Shown here: piece after piece, positions 16,972 through 25,656 of the stretch
Layout of the letters: each line of letters begins with the position of its first letter
How positions within the stretch are numbered: position 1 is the first letter of the stretch
Assembly: GCA_019694315.1 (NCBI GenBank)
Contig: JAIBCE010000002.1
Location: forward strand, 1 to 64,000
DNA: 64,000 nt
Direction of reading: 5' to 3'
Origin: Sandaracinaceae bacterium
GTDB lineage: Bacteria > Myxococcota_A > Polyangia > Polyangiales > Sandaracinaceae
The notes under the pieces: model-generated
Database searches by the model: none
What the model was told of the DNA's origin: nothing
The model's input: the letters and a program-made list of their open reading frames with translations, nothing else
Made by a program: the position numbers and the translations under genes

Positions 16972-17739
16972 ATGCTGAACACGACCCTGCCGCCGCCCCC
17001 GACTCCCTCGCTCCACCCGCCGCTCGCGCCTCGCACGCCTGCAGAGCGCAATCGGCTCATCGAGCAAGGCCTCCCGCTCGTGCGCCGCATCGCGTTCCGC
17101 ATGGCCCGACGTCTGCCCTCGAGCGTGCAGGTCGACGACCTCATCTCGAGCGGCACCGAGGGCCTCTTGCGGGCCGTCGATGCGTACGATCCGAGCCGCA
17201 ACGATCGCTTCGAGCCGTACGCGGAGCGACGCATCCGCGGCGCGATGCTCGACGAGCTGCGCGCGGCCGACGTGCTCACGCGCCACGGGCGCAACCGCAT
17301 GGCGCAGCTCTCGCGCACCGTCGCGAAGCTCGAGCACAAGCTCGGGCGCGCGCCCTCCGAGGAAGAGATCGCCGAGGCCCTCGGCATCACGCTCCAGGAG
17401 TACCAGCAGCTCGCGATGGAGCTCGCGCGCGCGCCGGCCATCGGCGGCCTGGGCGATCACGACCCCGACGACGTGGCCTCCGCCGCGCTCGATCCCGCCG
17501 CGCTCTTCGCGGAGGCGGAGCTCCGAGCGCACCTCAACAAGGCCGTCTCGGAGCTTCCGGAGCGCACGCTCCAGGTGCTCTCGCTCTACTACCAGCACGA
17601 GTGCACCCAGGCCGAGATCGGCAAGATCCTCGGCGTCACGGAGAGCCGCGTCTGCCAGATCCTCGGCGAGGCCGTCGTTCGCCTCCGCGCCAAGCTCGCG
17701 CGCGCCGCCGTGGGCCCTGCGTACGACGAGGGCCCGTGA
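16972..17739 (+). CDS. fliA: Flagellar sigma factor FliA (sigma-28)
   Basis: 255 residues from the ATG at 16972, which follows a GAGGAG ribosome binding site. Region 2 is clear (VDDLISSGTEGLLRAVDAYD, FEPYAERRIRGAMLDELR), then region 3 (LGRAPSEEEIAEALGI) and region 4 (LPERTLQVLSLYYQHECTQ, AEIGKILGVTESRVCQI). It directs late flagellar and motility genes and is held by FlgM, whose gene is at 29061-29363. Its stop overlaps the GTG of flgF. Confidence 0.95.
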   Translation: MLNTTLPPPPTPSLHPPLAPRTPAERNRLIEQGLPLVRRIAFRMARRLPSSVQVDDLISSGTEGLLRAVDAYDPSRNDRFEPYAERRIRGAMLDELRAADVLTRHGRNRMAQLSRTVAKLEHKLGRAPSEEEIAEALGITLQEYQQLAMELARAPAIGGLGDHDPDDVASAALDPAALFAEAELRAHLNKAVSELPERTLQVLSLYYQHECTQAEIGKILGVTESRVCQILGEAVVRLRAKLARAAVGPAYDEGP

Positions 17740-18512
17740 GCGACGGAATCTACGCGGCGCTCTCGGGCGCGGTCGCGTCCGAGCGTGCGCTCGACGTGGT
17801 CGCGAACAACGTCGCGAACGTGGGCACCACGGGCTTCCGCGGCGAGCGCCTCGCGTTCCGCGAGACGGTCTCGCGCGCGCAGGCGACGCAGGTCGCGGGC
17901 AGTCAGCCCGTGCCCGTGTCGCTCCGCTACACCGAGCTCGAAGAGACACGCGTGGACACCACCGAGGGTCCGCTGCGCCAGACCGGCAACCCCCTCGATC
18001 TCGCGATCTCGGGCGACGCGTTCTTCGCGATCGACACGCCAGAGGGCCCGCGCTTCACGCGCGATGGCTCGTTCGTGGCCGGCCCCGATGGCGTCTTGCG
18101 CACGCGTCAGGGCTACGTGGTCCGCGGCGAGGGCCCGCTCGATCGGCCCGCCGCGCCCCTCACCATCCCCACCACCGCAGGTGGCGCCCTGTCCAGTGTC
18201 TCGGTCACGGCGGACGGAAGCTTGAGCACCGAAGACGCCGTGGTCGGTCGCGTCGCGATGTTCCGCTTCGCCCGCGGCTCCGATCTCCGCCCCGAGGGCG
18301 GCTCGCTCCTCGCTGCCAACAACCTCGGCGCCGCGACGCCCGCGCCCGACGCGCAGGTGGTCTCGGGCTTCCTCGAGGGCGCGAACGTGGGCCCCATCAC
18401 CGGCATGAACGAGCTCATCTCCGCCAGCCGCAGCTTCGAGTCGTTCCAGCGCGTCATCCAGGCCTTCCGCTCGCTCGACGAACGAGCGGCGCGTGATCTC
18501 GCAGGAGGTTGA
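17736..18512 (+). CDS. flgF: Flagellar proximal rod protein FlgF
   Basis: 258 residues from a GTG overlapping the fliA stop. The N-terminal rod motif (YAALSGAVASERALDVVANNVAN and VGTTGFRGERLAF, in pieces), the D1 strand LDLAISGDAFFAI, and the C-terminal helix NELISASRSFESFQRVIQAF are intact. It is shorter and less conserved than the following flgG, which is why I call it flgF. It forms the junction of the proximal rod. The next gene begins at once with its own AGGAGG site. Confidence 0.88.
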   Translation: MSDGIYAALSGAVASERALDVVANNVANVGTTGFRGERLAFRETVSRAQATQVAGSQPVPVSLRYTELEETRVDTTEGPLRQTGNPLDLAISGDAFFAIDTPEGPRFTRDGSFVAGPDGVLRTRQGYVVRGEGPLDRPAAPLTIPTTAGGALSSVSVTADGSLSTEDAVVGRVAMFRFARGSDLRPEGGSLLAANNLGAATPAPDAQVVSGFLEGANVGPITGMNELISASRSFESFQRVIQAFRSLDERAARDLAGG

Positions 18513-18514
18513 TC

Positions 18515-19294
18515 ATGTTCCGCTCTCTCAACACCGCAGCGACCGGCATGGCCGCGGAGCAGAGCCGCATCGACGTGATCGCCCACAACATGGCGAACGT
18601 CGAGACCACCGGCTTCCGTCGTCTCCACGCCGAATTCCGCGACCTCGTGTACACGACGCTGCGCGCGCCCGGCGGCCGCACCGCGCAGGGGGCCACGGTG
18701 CCCACGGGCGTGATGATCGGCACCGGCACGGTGCTTTCGTCGACGCAGCTCTCGATGCAGGAGGGCTCGCTCTCCTCGACGGGCAGCCCGCTCGATCTCG
18801 CGATCGAGGGCAACGGCTTCTTCCAGGTGCGTCGCCCCGACGGAACGCTCGCCTACACGCGCAACGGCAACTTCCAGCTCGACAACGAGGGGCGCCTCGT
18901 CACGCCCGAGGGCCTCGCGGTCGAGCCTGCGATCTCGGTGCCGCAGGGCGTCACCTCGCTGACGATCTCGGCCGACGGAGTGATCACCGCGACGCTGCCG
19001 GGCTCGGGCGAGAGCCAGGAGGTCGGCCGCCTCGAGCTCGCGACCTTCCCGAACCCCGGCGGCCTCGAGCCGATGGGCCGCAACCTGTACCGCGCCACGA
19101 GCGCGAGCGGCGCGGTGCTCACCGCCGCGCCCGGCAACGAGGGCCTCGGCACGATCGCGCAGGGGATGCTCGAGGGCTCGAACGTCGAGATCGTCAACGA
19201 GATGATCGACCTCATCGCGAGCCAGCGCGCGTACGAGCTCAACCACCGTGTGATCCAGGCCGCGGACGAGATGCTCCGCAAGGCCTCGGAGTGA
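18515..19294 (+). CDS. flgG: Flagellar distal rod protein FlgG
   Basis: 259 residues from the ATG at 18515, chosen because a perfect AGGAGG lies at 18503-18508. The sequence is standard FlgG: FRSLNTAATGMAAEQSRIDV, IAHNMANVETTGFRR, SPLDLAIEGNGFFQV, YTRNGNFQLDNEGRLVTPEG, EGSNVEIVNEMIDLIASQRA and the closing IQAADEML. It polymerises into the distal rod that passes through the P and L rings encoded just downstream. Confidence 0.96.
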   Translation: MFRSLNTAATGMAAEQSRIDVIAHNMANVETTGFRRLHAEFRDLVYTTLRAPGGRTAQGATVPTGVMIGTGTVLSSTQLSMQEGSLSSTGSPLDLAIEGNGFFQVRRPDGTLAYTRNGNFQLDNEGRLVTPEGLAVEPAISVPQGVTSLTISADGVITATLPGSGESQEVGRLELATFPNPGGLEPMGRNLYRATSASGAVLTAAPGNEGLGTIAQGMLEGSNVEIVNEMIDLIASQRAYELNHRVIQAADEMLRKASE

Positions 19295-19316
19295 CCTCGC
19301 GCGAGGAGACACGACC

Positions 19317-20021
19317 ATGACGCGGACCCTCTTCACGCTGCTCTCGTTCGCCCTCGTCCTCGCGGTCGGCGCGACGACGAGCGCGGCGTCGGCGCAGGAT
19401 CGCATCCGCCTCGCGGAGATCGTGCCCGCGCTCGCGGGCAGCGAGCTCGGCGCGATCGATCTCGGCCCCGCACCTCCGCCGGGCGCGAGCCGTGTGATGC
19501 GTCGCGCCGAGGTGCTCGAGACGCTCGCGCGCGCGGGGCGGAGCGCCACGGGCCTCGTGATCCCGCGCGAAGTGCGCATCGCCCGCCGCGCGGTGCGGCT
19601 GAGCGGCGACGAGATCGCCGCGCGCGCACGCGACGCGATCGAAGAAGCGCTCTCGCCGTGCGCGGTCGAGAGCGTGGCGGTCACGAGCAGCGCCACCCTG
19701 GGCGAAGGCGAGCTCGACGTGCACGTGAACGGGCCCGCGCGACCGAACGACGGGCCCACGATCGTGATGCTCGATCTCGCGACCCCGGGCGGGACCACGC
19801 ACGTGCCGGCGCGCGTCGAGGTGCGCTGCCCCGAGGCCGTCGTCACGAGCGGCGCGGAGGTGACGGTGGTCGTCCGCTCCGGCAACGTCCGCGTCACCGC
19901 CACGGGCGTGTCGCGCCAGTCGGGGCGCGTCGGAGACGAGGTGCGCGTCCGCGTGGAGCCCACCGGCGCGCTGGTGACCGCGCGCGTGATCGACGTGGCC
20001 ACCGTGGAGGTGAGGCCATGA
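19317..20021 (+). CDS. flgA: Flagellar P-ring chaperone FlgA
   Basis: 234 residues with a signal peptide (residues 1-23, ending SAASAQ). The C-terminal FlgA domain is visible: VPARVEVRCPEAVVTSGAEV, VTVVVRSGNVRVTATGVSRQ, GRVGDEVRVRVEPTGALVTA and VIDVATVEVRP. The N-terminal SAF-like part is weak. FlgA is a periplasmic chaperone for FlgI assembly, and its gene sits before flgH and flgI as in many bacteria. Its stop overlaps the flgH ATG. Confidence 0.88.
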   Translation: MTRTLFTLLSFALVLAVGATTSAASAQDRIRLAEIVPALAGSELGAIDLGPAPPPGASRVMRRAEVLETLARAGRSATGLVIPREVRIARRAVRLSGDEIAARARDAIEEALSPCAVESVAVTSSATLGEGELDVHVNGPARPNDGPTIVMLDLATPGGTTHVPARVEVRCPEAVVTSGAEVTVVVRSGNVRVTATGVSRQSGRVGDEVRVRVEPTGALVTARVIDVATVEVRP

Positions 20022-20725
20022 GCGCCGTTCGACACCTGACCGCTCTCGCAGCGCTCGTCGTCGCGTTCGCGGGCGTCGGCTGCGGCGAGGTGCAGCACAT
20101 CCGCACCCACCACGCGCGTCAGCGCGACTACGACCCCGGCCAGTACGCCGAGGCGCCCCACGCGGTGAGCTCGGGCTCGCTCTGGCTCGATGGCTCGCGC
20201 GGCCTCTTCGCCGACTTCCGCGCGGCGCGCGCCGGCGATCTCGTGACGGTGGTGATCGACGAGAACCCGCGGGCCACGGGCGACGCGACGACGCGCTCGG
20301 GCCGCGAGTCGAGCTTCGAGCTCGGCGTGAACGGCCTCTTCGGGCTCACGGCGGCGATGGCGCGGGCCTATCCGGATCTCGACCCCGAGCAGCTCGTGGG
20401 CCTCGTGGGCAGCTCGTCGTTCGAGGGCGGCGGCAGCACCGCACGCTCGAGCCGCCTGCGCGCGTCGGTCGCGGTGCGCGTGCGCCGCGTGCTCCCCAAC
20501 GGCGATCTCTTCGTGGAGGGCACCAAGGTGCTGCTCGTGAACGAGGAGGAGCTCCACCTCTACATCTCCGGCGTGGTGCGCCCCGCCGACATCGTCGAGG
20601 ACAACAGCGTCTCGAGCTCGCGCCTCGCCGACGCGGAGATCGAGTTCTCCGGTCGCGGGGGCATCACCGACTCCAACCGCCCGGGCTGGCTCCACCAGCT
20701 CCTCATGCAGATCTCCCCGCTCTAG
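20018..20725 (+). CDS. flgH: Flagellar L-ring lipoprotein FlgH
   Basis: 235 residues. A lipoprotein signal ends in VGC with the lipid-anchored cysteine near residue 22. Conserved L-ring motifs follow: SLWLDGSRGLFADFRAARAG, DLVTVVIDENPRATGDATTR, LPNGDLFVEGTKVLLVNEEE, LYISGVVRPADIVEDNSVSS and the C-terminal DSNRPGWLHQLL. It is the outer-membrane bushing of the rod and implies a diderm cell. Confidence 0.94.
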   Translation: MSAVRHLTALAALVVAFAGVGCGEVQHIRTHHARQRDYDPGQYAEAPHAVSSGSLWLDGSRGLFADFRAARAGDLVTVVIDENPRATGDATTRSGRESSFELGVNGLFGLTAAMARAYPDLDPEQLVGLVGSSSFEGGGSTARSSRLRASVAVRVRRVLPNGDLFVEGTKVLLVNEEELHLYISGVVRPADIVEDNSVSSSRLADAEIEFSGRGGITDSNRPGWLHQLLMQISPL

Positions 20726-20758
20726 AGACGACCGGTTCACTCGTCCGGGCTCCTCCCC

Positions 20759-20785
20759 GGAAATCGAGCCGATCGGTGCTCGAGA
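20759..20785 (+). promoter_or_regulatory. Operator-like inverted repeat before flgI, shared with flgK
   Basis: TCGAGC-N8-GCTCGA with a CGATCGGT centre lies 24 bp before the flgI ATG. A near-identical element lies before flgK on the other strand (28687-28712). The conserved stretch of 26-27 bp outside any gene in both places suggests a common regulator site or promoter. It contains GCCGATCG, reminiscent of a sigma-28 -10 box, but no matching -35 is evident. Confidence 0.5.
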
Positions 20786-20808
20786 CAGCACAGTCGCGGA
20801 GGCTCTCG

Positions 20809-21927
20809 ATGAATGCCCATCGACTCATCGTCTTTCTCTTGGTCGCCCTCGTCGGGGCGACGGCGCTCGCCGCGCCGGCCGAGGCCTCGCGCATCCGCGA
20901 GCTCACCGACGTGGCGGGCATCCGCGAGAACCAGCTCGTGGGCTACGGCCTCGTCGTGGGTCTCGCGAACACGGGCGACACGGGCGCCTCGCGCTTCACG
21001 CTGCAGAGCGTGGCGGCGATGCTGCGGCGCCTCGGCGCCACGATCGATCCGTCGATGATCCAGACGCGCAACGCCGCCGCCGTGATGGTGACCGCGACGC
21101 TCCCCGCCGACGGCAGCACCGGCACGCGCATCGACGTGGTCGTGAGCTCCATGGGCAACGCGCGCTCGCTCCAGGGCGGCACGCTGCTCCAGACCCCGCT
21201 CCTCGGCGCCGACGGCCAGGTCTACGTGGCCGCGCAGGGGCCCGTGATGATCGGTGGCTTCGGCGCCTCGGGCGCGAGCGGCTCGAGCACGCAGGTGAAC
21301 CACCTCACCGCGGGCCGCGTGCCCTCGGGCGGCATCATCGAGCGTCACCCACCCGGCGGCGGTCTGCCGACCGACGGCCCGATCCTCCTCACGCTGCGCC
21401 GGCCTTCGTTCGTGACCGCGCGCCGCATCGCGGACGCGATCGACGGCCTGCTCGGCGAAGGCGCCGCCACGCCGCTCGATGGCTCCTCGATCTCCATCAC
21501 CGTGCCCGAGCGCTTCGCCGCCGATCGTGTGGGCATGCTCGCGGACGTGCAGCTGCTCGACGTGGACCCCGAGCCCTCGGCGCGCGTGGTGATCGACGAG
21601 CGCACCGGCACGGTGGTGGTGGGCTCGGCCGTGCGCCTGCGCGAGGCGGCCGTCGCGCACGGAGGCCTGACGATCCAGATCCAGGAGAGCACCGCCGTCT
21701 CGCAACCGACAGGCATGCTCACGAGCGGCGCCACGGTGGCGGCGCCCGCGACCGACGTTCAGATCGCCGAGGGTCAGGGCTCCCTCCACCACATCCCCTC
21801 CACCGCGAGCCTCGAGGACGTGGTGAGCGCGATGAACGCGCTCGGTGCCTCGCCGCGTGATCTCATCACCATCTTCCAGGCGCTCCACGCCGTGGGCGCG
21901 CTCGACGCCGAGATCCAGGTCCAGTGA
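20809..21927 (+). CDS. flgI: Flagellar P-ring protein FlgI
   Basis: 372 residues from the ATG at 20809, which follows a GCGGAGG ribosome binding site. A signal peptide (VFLLVALVGATALAAPAEAS) precedes the conserved body: RIRELTDVAGIRENQLVGYG, LVVGLANTGDTG, NAAAVMVTATLPA, GTRIDVVVSSMGNARSLQGG and the C-terminal SLEDVVSAMNALGASPRDLI followed by TIFQALHAVGALDAEI. Length matches the family. It builds the peptidoglycan-associated ring. Confidence 0.96.
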   Translation: MNAHRLIVFLLVALVGATALAAPAEASRIRELTDVAGIRENQLVGYGLVVGLANTGDTGASRFTLQSVAAMLRRLGATIDPSMIQTRNAAAVMVTATLPADGSTGTRIDVVVSSMGNARSLQGGTLLQTPLLGADGQVYVAAQGPVMIGGFGASGASGSSTQVNHLTAGRVPSGGIIERHPPGGGLPTDGPILLTLRRPSFVTARRIADAIDGLLGEGAATPLDGSSISITVPERFAADRVGMLADVQLLDVDPEPSARVVIDERTGTVVVGSAVRLREAAVAHGGLTIQIQESTAVSQPTGMLTSGATVAAPATDVQIAEGQGSLHHIPSTASLEDVVSAMNALGASPRDLITIFQALHAVGALDAEIQVQ

Positions 21928-21934
21928 CGAAGAC

Positions 21935-23110
21935 ATGACCGTCGCGCTCGACACCGCCGGCCTCGCCGCGCTCGCAGGGCAGAGCCCCACGCTGCCCACC
22001 GCGAGCCCGCTCGCGTCGGGCGCGGCAGGCGCCACGGGCGGTCCGAACGCCGAGCGCGACGCGCAGATCCGCGCCTCCGCCGCACGCTTCGAGGGCCTCC
22101 TGCTCGAGCAGCTCGTGCAGACGATGCGCTCGAGCGCCAGCATGTTCGAGGGCACGGGCGGCGAGATGTACGGGCAGATGTTCGACCAGCACATGGGCGA
22201 GGCGCTCGCCGACGCGGGCGGCATGGGCATCGCCGAGGTGCTCGCCCAGGCCATGGGCGCCACGCCGCTTCCGCCGAGCGCGCACGGCGCGTTCTCGGCC
22301 CTCTCCGGAATGCCACTCTCGGGAATGCCACTCTCGGGAATGCCACTCTCGGGAATGCCACTCTCGAGCTCGCAGATGGCCGTGGATCTGGGCCCGATCG
22401 TGATGTCGCGACCCGCGTATGGCGCCGTTCTGCCCGGCCAGACTGGCATGCTGCAGCGCGCCGCCGACGACATGCTCCCGGCCTCCGGCGTGGCTCCGCA
22501 GTGGGGCCGAGAGGGCGCGCTGGGCGCAGAGGACATGATCCGCCCGCCCAACGTGCCCGAGGCCGAGCCCGGCTCCGAAGCAGCGAGAGCGCTCGGCCGG
22601 GTGCGCACGTTCCAGGGCTACTACAAGTGCAACCTCTTCGCGTTCGAGCTGGCGCGGCGCGCGGGCTTCGAGGTGCCGGTGTGGGGCCGCGGCGAGCGCT
22701 GGGGTTATCCCGGGCCCACGGCGGCTGCGCAGGACGCGGCGGACGGTGAGCTGCACGGTCACTGGGGCGAGGTGGTCACGGCGGCCTCGGCCGAGGAGCT
22801 CGACGCGGCGATCGTGCGCGGCGACGTGGCGGTGCTCGTGACCGGCGACGCCGGCGTCGAGGGTCACCGCGGGCACATGGGCGTGATCGAGCGTGTGCGC
22901 TCGATCGAGCGCGACGACACGGGCGCGATCACGCGCATCACGTTCGACGGCTGGGAGGGACGCCAGACGGGCGGCATGCACCTGACCGAGCGTGTGTGGA
23001 CGACGGTCGGGCACGGTGTGCCCGGCGCCCGCCGCGCGTTCGGTCGCATCGAGCTCATCGCGCTCCACCCCCACGAGACCGAGCAAGCGCAGCCCGCGGC
23101 GGAGCGCTGA
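21935..23110 (+). CDS. flgJ: FlgJ-like rod-assembly protein with a Cys/His peptidase-like C-terminus
   Basis: 391 residues from the ATG at 21935, 7 bp after flgI. Residues about 35-105 are a rod-binding FlgJ domain (ASAARFEGLLLEQLVQTMRS, MYGQMFDQHMGEALADAGG). Four exact copies of SGMPL follow (about 123-142). The C-terminal half is not the usual glucosaminidase. It has YYKCNLFAFELARRAGF with cysteine 232 at the start of a helix, and GHRGHMGVIERV with histidines 311 and 314, the layout of CHAP or NlpC/P60 amidases. FlgJ normally opens peptidoglycan for the rod; here a different hydrolase may do so. Confidence 0.83.
   Translation: MTVALDTAGLAALAGQSPTLPTASPLASGAAGATGGPNAERDAQIRASAARFEGLLLEQLVQTMRSSASMFEGTGGEMYGQMFDQHMGEALADAGGMGIAEVLAQAMGATPLPPSAHGAFSALSGMPLSGMPLSGMPLSGMPLSSSQMAVDLGPIVMSRPAYGAVLPGQTGMLQRAADDMLPASGVAPQWGREGALGAEDMIRPPNVPEAEPGSEAARALGRVRTFQGYYKCNLFAFELARRAGFEVPVWGRGERWGYPGPTAAAQDAADGELHGHWGEVVTAASAEELDAAIVRGDVAVLVTGDAGVEGHRGHMGVIERVRSIERDDTGAITRITFDGWEGRQTGGMHLTERVWTTVGHGVPGARRAFGRIELIALHPHETEQAQPAAER
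22301..22366 (+). repeat. Four tandem 15-bp repeats inside flgJ
   Basis: CTCTCGGGAATGCCA is repeated four times (the first copy differs by one base), encoding LSGMP each time. The lack of synonymous drift points to recent expansion. The copies are in frame, so changes in number alter only linker length. Confidence 0.9.
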
Positions 23111-23126
23111 GCGAGGAGCCCCGGCA

Positions 23127-25634
23127 GGCGAAGTCGCGCTCCGCGGATCGAGGGGCAGATCAGACGCCACCATCCCGAGGCTCACGCAAGCCTCCGTTGC
23201 GGCGCGTACCTCCATGTCCTTGCTCGATTGGGAGCAGAGACAGACTGGCTCGCGCCTCCGACGGTGCGTCCGTGAGGTACGGGATTGTCGCGCTCCGCGG
23301 ATCGAGGGGCAGATCAGACGCGAGCATGCAGAGGCTCACGCGAGCCTCCGTTGCGGCGCGTACCTCCATGTTCGTGTTCGATGGGGAGCTGAAACGGACT
23401 GGCTCGCGCCTTTGACGGTGCGTCCGTGAGGCACAGCGAAGTCGCGCTCTGCGAATCCGGGGGATTCCGATCAGACGCGAGGATGCAGAGGCTCACGCGC
23501 GGTCCCGTCGCGGCGCGTACCTCCATGTTCCTGCTCGATGGCGAGCTGAAAGGGACTGGCTCGCGCCTTTGACGGTGCGTCCGTGAGGCACGGGGAGGTC
23601 GCGCTCTGCGGAGGGCGGATCCGAGGGGCAGATCAGACGCGAGCATGCAGAGGCTCACGCGAGCCTCCGTTGCGGCGCGTACCTCCATGTTCGTGTTCGA
23701 TGGGGAGCTGAAAGGGACTGGCTCGCGCCTCCGACGGCGCGTCCGTGAGGCACGGCGAAGTCGCGCTCTGCGAATCCGGGGGATTCCGATCAGACGCGAG
23801 GATGCAGAGGCTCACGCGAGCCCCCTCTGCGGCGCGTACCTCGATGTTCCTGTTCGATGGCGAGCTGAAAGGGACTGGCTCGCGCCTCCGACGGTGCGTC
23901 CGTTGGGCACGGGGTTGTCGCGCTCCGCGGATCGAGGGCAGATCAGACGCGACCATCCCGAGGCTCACGCGAGCCCCCGTTGCGGCGCGTACCTCCATGT
24001 ATGTGTTCGATGGGGACAGGAAGGGACTGGCTCGCGCCTCCGACGGTGCGTCCGTTGGGCACGGGGTTGTCGCGCTCCGCGGATCGAGGGCAGATCAGAC
24101 GCGACCATCCAGAGGCTCACGCAAGCCTCCGTTGCGGCGCGTACCTCCATGTCCTTGCTCGATTGGGAGCAGAGACAGACTGGCTCGCGCCTTCGACGGT
24201 GCGTCCGTGAGGCACGGCGAGGTCGCGCTCTGCGGAGGGCGGATGCGAGGGGCAGATCAGACGCGAGCATGCAGAGGCTCACGCGAGCCCGCGTTGCGGC
24301 GCGAACCTCCATGTTCCTGTTCGATTGGGAGCTGAAAGGGACTGGCTCGCGCCTCCGACGGTGCGTCCGTGAGGCACGGGATTGTCGCGCTCCGCGGATC
24401 GAGGGGCAGATCAGACGCGAGCATGCAGAGGCTCACGCGAGCCCCCGTTGCGGCGCGTACCTCCATGTTCCTGTTCGATGGGGACAGGAAGGGACTGGCT
24501 CGCGCCTCCGACGGTGCGTCCGTGAGGCATGGGATTGTCGCGCTCCGCGGATCGAGGGGCAGATCAGACGCGACCATCCCGAGGCTCACGCGAGCCCCCG
24601 TTGCGGCGCGTACCTCCATGTTCCTGTTCGATGGGGACAGGAAGGGACTGGCTCGCGCCTCCGACGGTGCGTCCGTGAGGCACGGGGTTGTCGCGCTCTG
24701 CGGATCGAGGGGCAGATCAGACGCGAGGATGCAGAGGCTCACGCGAGCCCCCTTTGCGGCGCGTACCTCCATGTCCTTGCTCGATTGGGAGCAGAGACAG
24801 ACTGGCTCGCGCCTCCGACGGTGCGTCCGTGAGGCACGGGCTGTCGCGCTCCGCGGATCGAGGGGCAGATCAGACGCGACCATGCAGAGGCTCACGCGAG
24901 CGCCCTTTGCGGCGCGTACCTCCATGTTCCTGCTCGATTGGAGCAAGAACCGACTGGCTCGCGCCGCTGACGGTGCGTCCGTGAGGCACGGGATTGTCGC
25001 GCTCTGCGGATCCGAAGTCCGATCAGACGCGACCATGCAGAGGCTCACGCGAGCGCCCTTTGCGGCGCGTGCCTCCATGTTCCTGCTCGATTGGAGCAAG
25101 AACCGACTGGCTCGCGCCGCCGACGGTGCGTCCGTGAGGCACGGGGTTGTCGCGCTCCGCGGATCCGGGGGATTCCGAACAGACGCGAGGATGCAGAGGC
25201 TCACGCGAGCCCCCTTTGCGGCGCGTGCCTCTATGTTCCTGCTCGATTGGAGCAAGAACCGACTGGCTCGCGCCTCCGACGGTGCGTCCGTGAGGCACGG
25301 GGATGTCGCGCTCTGCGGATCGGGAGATTCCGATCAGACGCGAGGATGCAGAGGCTCACGCGAGCCCCCCTTTTCGGCGCGTACCTCCATGTTCCTGTTC
25401 GATTGGGAGCTGAAAGAGACTGGCTCGCGCCGCCGACGGCGCGTCCGTGAGGCACGGCGTTGTCGCGCTCTGCGGATCGGGAGATTCCGATCAGACGCGA
25501 GGATGCAGAGGCTCACGCGAGCCCCCTTTTCGGCGCGTACCTCCACGTTCGTGTTCGATGGGGAGCTGAAACGGACTGGCTCGCGCCTCCGACGGTGCGT
25601 CCGTGAGGCACGGGGTGGTCGCGCTCCGCGGATC
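23127..25634. repeat. Tandem array of about 153-bp repeats (16 full units plus a part)
   Basis: Using the anchor GTCGCGCTC, copies begin near 23133, 23287, 23441, 23598, 23760, 23917, 24069, 24222, 24384, 24537, 24690, 24843, 24996, 25149, 25305, 25462 and 25618. Spacings are 152-162 bp, most often 153. Each unit contains short inverted repeats, including CCGTG-AGG-CACGG and a GCTC/GAGC or GTTC/GGAC stem. Units mix a few alternative modules, such as GATCGAGGGGCAGATC versus GAATCCGGGGGATTC, which suggests gene conversion. Open frames run through parts of it on both strands, but spacings not divisible by three, stop codons in some units and many A/T-ending codons argue against a protein. It fills the space between converging flgJ and csrA-fliW. 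Confidence 0.92.
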
Positions 25635-25656
25635 TCCCGCCTCACCGCGCTGGGGC

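Noticed and set aside
23127..25634. CRISPR array
   Set aside because: Units are about 153 bp with similar sequence throughout, not 25-40 bp repeats separated by unique spacers, and no cas genes are present.
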